Origin: Anaerolineae bacterium | GTDB lineage: Bacteria > Chloroflexota > Anaerolineae > Anaerolineales > UBA11858 | Assembly: GCA_003694235.1 (NCBI GenBank) | Contig: RFKO01000027.1 | Span: 1-6,867 of the forward strand | Direction of reading: 5' to 3' | DNA length: 6,867 nucleotides | In this document: positions 4,658 through 6,867 of the stretch, piece after piece | Layout of the letters: the number at the start of each line of letters is the position of its first letter | How positions within the stretch are numbered: position 1 is the first letter of the stretch | Translations under genes and position numbers: made by a program | Notes under the pieces: generated by a model | The model's database searches: none | What the model was told of the DNA's origin: nothing | The model's input: the letters and a program-made list of their open reading frames with translations, nothing else

Positions 4658-6763
4658 CTATGTCTGCGATTGTGTTTCCGTCTGCTGCGAGGCGAGTTGT
4701 TGCCAGAGCTTCTCCAGTTGCTCCAGATCGCCATCGCAAGCCAGTATGGTGAGTTCGTCGTTTTCCTGCAAAACCGTGTCACCGTGTGGCAGGATGGGGT
4801 TTCCATTGCGTTCGATGTGGATAACGAGGAAGGTGTCGGGTAAGTTTAGATCGGCCAGCGATTTGCCAATCAGAGGGGAATTATGCCCGACCAGGAATTT
4901 ACCGCTCGCCGTGCCAAGTGGTGATCCGGGCAGGTTGCCCAGTGCGAAGCCGCGCCGCATCAGCCCGATTTCATAGGCGCGGATGATGTTGCGGCGCCGC
5001 AACACACCGATCAGTTTTTTGGGATTGTTTCTGGAGACGACCGGCAGGCGCGACAGGTCGCGCGGGGCCATACGTTGCAACGCCACGCGTAGCGGTTCAT
5101 CCGGGAAGACGGTGATCACGTCGTGCGTGGCGATATCGTCCACCGTGAGATGCTCCGGCACCCCATCTTCTCCGCTCACACGGCGGAAATCTTCCAGCGA
5201 GACAATGCCGCATAACTCGCCCGCTTCGTTGACGACCGGGAAGCCGTGGCTGTTGGTCTGCAAGAAAAGGGCTTCCAGATCACGCACGGAGATGGTGGGA
5301 GCGACAGTGATCGGATTGGGGTCCATCGCTTCCGCCACACGCACAGCAGACATCACGTCCATATCGCGGCCACGGAACAGGTGGATGCCCTTCTTGACCA
5401 GTTTCAAGGTGTAGATCGACTCGGGATGGATTTTCTGTGCCACAACCGTGCCGATGCCGACCGCTGCCATGAGCGGCAGCAAGATGCGGTAGTCGTCGGT
5501 CATCTCAAAGACGATCAGAATGGCGGTCAGCGGGGCGCGCGCCGCGGCGGAGAACACGGCTGCCATGCCGACAGTGGCGTATGGGCCGGGCCCGGCAGCC
5601 ACGTTCGGCAGCAGTTGTTGCGCTACCCAGCCGAACACGCCACCGGTCATGGCGCCCATGAACAACCCTGGGGCGAACACCCCGCCTGAGTTCCCTGAGC
5701 CCAGCGTGAGCGCGGTGGCAAGCATTTTGAGGAAAATCAGAACCAGCATCAAAAGCACCGCAGCCTTTCCCAGCAGCGAGGCCTCGATGGTGTGGAAGCC
5801 GGCTCCCATGACGTGAGGAATGTTGGAAATCAGGGGGAGGCCCAGACCGGCCTCTTCGGGAGAGATAACCTTGCTAAGGGCGAGGGGATAGAGCAAAGCC
5901 AGCGCGCCCAGTAGCACACCGCCAACCGCCGGTTTGAGCGCGGCAGGGAATTCCCATTCATCGAACACATCCTCAGCCCAATAGAGCGTCTTGATGAACA
6001 GCACACCGATTACAGCACCCAAAACGCCCAGCAGCAGGTACAGCAGGATTTCCCAGTGGCTTTTGACGGTGTAGAGCGGAATAGTGAAAGCGGGGCGGTC
6101 CCCCAGAATGGCACGCGCTACGGTGCTGGCCATAACGGCCGAGAGCACCACGCTGCTCAATCCCTCGATGGCCAGTTCTCCAAGGATGATTTCCAGCGCG
6201 AAGGCAACACCGGCGATCGGCGCGTTGAAGGTTGCCGCGATACCGGCCGCGGCACCACAGGCGACCAGGTTACGAATGCGCTCCTCGGAAAAGCGGAGTA
6301 ATTGCGCCAGTGTAGAGCCCAACGCAGCGCCTACCTGAACGATTGGCCCCTCGCGTCCGGCCGATCCGCCGGAACCGATGCAGCTGGCGGATGCCAGCAC
6401 TTTGGCCACCACCACCCGCGGGCGGATACGCCCACCCCTCAGGGCGATGGCCTGCATCACTTCGGGGACACCGTGCCCTTTGGCCTCGCTGGCAAAGAAG
6501 GCGATGATTGGGCCGGCGACCAGACCGCCGATGGCGGGAATGAACAGCAGCCACAGCCGTCCCAGCGGAGCGAGTTGGGGCACAGTGCCGAATAATAATT
6601 GCTCTACTTTATCGATCAACCAGATGAAAAATACGGCTCCAAAGCCTGTCCCCACGCCAACGATGATGGCTGCAATGAATAGAGTCACCGAACTGGAAGG
6701 TTGCAGGCGGTCGAGCAGCCGGGCTGCTGCTCGACCGCTTTTTTCAAACAGTGAGATACTCAT
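4658..6763 (-). CDS. ClC-family chloride channel/transporter with CBS pair and TrkA_C domain
   Basis: This is a 701-residue membrane protein for chloride (or other anion) transport. The ClC core spans about 25-455. Anion-pathway motifs are GHGVP (96-100, the GSGIP position), GSGGSAGREGP (130-140) with Glu138 as the external gating glutamate, GSGNSGGVFAPG (355-366, the GxFxP motif), and Tyr451 in SIYTLKL at the position of the pore tyrosine (Y445 of E. coli ClC). The internal proton glutamate position (E203 of E. coli) appears to be Ile192 in FALEII, so coupling may differ. The cytoplasmic tail has CBS1 (about 474-530), CBS2 (about 538-597), then a TrkA_C/RCK_C-like domain (about 615-690), so adenosine-nucleotide or other ligand gating is likely by family analogy. 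The start at 6763 has a strong AGGAG Shine-Dalgarno. The gene follows a PDZ-type gene by 16 bp and is probably co-transcribed with it. Confidence 0.95.
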   Translation of the reverse strand: MSISLFEKSGRAAARLLDRLQPSSSVTLFIAAIIVGVGTGFGAVFFIWLIDKVEQLLFGTVPQLAPLGRLWLLFIPAIGGLVAGPIIAFFASEAKGHGVPEVMQAIALRGGRIRPRVVVAKVLASASCIGSGGSAGREGPIVQVGAALGSTLAQLLRFSEERIRNLVACGAAAGIAATFNAPIAGVAFALEIILGELAIEGLSSVVLSAVMASTVARAILGDRPAFTIPLYTVKSHWEILLYLLLGVLGAVIGVLFIKTLYWAEDVFDEWEFPAALKPAVGGVLLGALALLYPLALSKVISPEEAGLGLPLISNIPHVMGAGFHTIEASLLGKAAVLLMLVLIFLKMLATALTLGSGNSGGVFAPGLFMGAMTGGVFGWVAQQLLPNVAAGPGPYATVGMAAVFSAAARAPLTAILIVFEMTDDYRILLPLMAAVGIGTVVAQKIHPESIYTLKLVKKGIHLFRGRDMDVMSAVRVAEAMDPNPITVAPTISVRDLEALFLQTNSHGFPVVNEAGELCGIVSLEDFRRVSGEDGVPEHLTVDDIATHDVITVFPDEPLRVALQRMAPRDLSRLPVVSRNNPKKLIGVLRRRNIIRAYEIGLMRRGFALGNLPGSPLGTASGKFLVGHNSPLIGKSLADLNLPDTFLVIHIERNGNPILPHGDTVLQENDELTILACDGDLEQLEKLWQQLASQQTETQSQT

Positions 6764-6770
6764 GGATACG

Positions 6771-6778
6771 CTCCTCTG
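6771..6778 (-). promoter_or_regulatory. Ribosome binding site of the clc gene
   Basis: On the minus strand the bases read CAGAGGAG, followed by 7 nt and then ATG at 6763. This strong match and good spacing fix the start codon. It sits inside the 16-bp gap after the upstream stop codon, as expected for an operon-internal site. Confidence 0.85.
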
Positions 6779-6779
6779 T

Positions 6780-6867
6780 TCAAGGTCTTGCTTCTAATTG
6801 TACGACCACCTCCATGAACTCGCCACCCCGTAATACCCCCAGGTTGATATTTTCTCCGGCCTGATAG
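6780..6867 (-). CDS. 3' end of a PDZ-domain protein gene (HtrA-like protease candidate), partial
   Basis: The minus-strand frame entering at 6866 encodes 28 residues ending in TGA (6780-6782): YQAGENINLGVLRGGEFMEV, then VVQLEARP. The pattern (P/A)G-x-x-I-x-L-x-V-L-R-x-G-x-x-x-x-V-x-V-x-L-x-x-R-P is the characteristic last beta-strands of a PDZ domain, and ending there is typical of HtrA/DegP-type trypsin-like proteases. Only the PDZ end is visible, so another PDZ protein such as a site-2 protease, a C-terminal processing protease or a stand-alone PDZ protein is possible. The stop lies 16 bp before the clc start, so the two are likely co-transcribed, with this gene first. The frame is too short for usual ORF length cut-offs. 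Confidence 0.7.
   Translation of the reverse strand, partial: YQAGENINLGVLRGGEFMEVVVQLEARP

Noticed and set aside
4983..6797. Long plus-strand open frames opposite clc (e.g. 4983-5414, 5246-5689, 6378-6797)
   Set aside because: They are shadows of a well-supported coding strand, with low-complexity Ala/Arg/Gly/Ser-rich translations and no recognisable motif.

Overview
The window looks like ordinary chromosomal DNA from a moderately GC-rich bacterium. A member of the Chloroflexota (Anaerolineae-like) is my best guess. It rests on the style of the proteins: a Pro/Thr-linker attached to a TolB-like propeller, a short ECF sigma factor followed by DegV, and a ClC-CBS-TrkA_C fusion. There is no rRNA or marker protein to confirm it, so the assignment is tentative. 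I see no phage, IS element, CRISPR array or integron.

Layout: (1) 1-948 (+) is the C-terminal part of a protein whose start lies outside the window, with a Pro/Thr/Ser-rich linker followed by a PD40/TolB-like beta-propeller. A strong hairpin (1000-1028) separates it from a convergent minus-strand operon. (2) 2845 down to 1032 (-) is a compact three-gene operon: ECF-type sigma factor, DegV-family fatty-acid-binding protein, and a small cysteine-free membrane protein. (3) 2921-3324 (+) is a complete one-piece tmRNA (ssrA) with an encoded CCA end and a readable tag, ANRTDYAALPLAA. It has its own extended -10 promoter and a classic rho-independent terminator. (4) 3397-4413 (+) is an integral membrane protein of the UPF0104 / LPG-synthase-TM (flippase-like) family. 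Its extended -10 box lies only 7 nt before the chosen ATG, which suggests a leaderless mRNA. (5) 4414-4657 is a gene-free convergent spacer holding a 10-bp hairpin and a cluster of short inverted and direct repeats. (6) 6763 down to 4658 (-) is a ClC-family chloride transporter/channel with two CBS domains and a TrkA_C domain. (7) 6866 down to 6780 (-) is the last 28 codons of an upstream gene that looks like the end of a PDZ domain (HtrA-like protease or similar), 16 bp before clc and so probably in one operon with it.

The genes do not form an obvious single pathway. The tmRNA is the firmest call. The more informative points are the back-to-back sigma/ssrA promoters, the repeated use of extended -10 elements, the ClC protein that keeps the external gating glutamate but has Ile at the usual internal proton-glutamate position, and the small membrane protein in the sigma operon that could be a zinc-less regulator. 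I found no convincing new multi-gene system.
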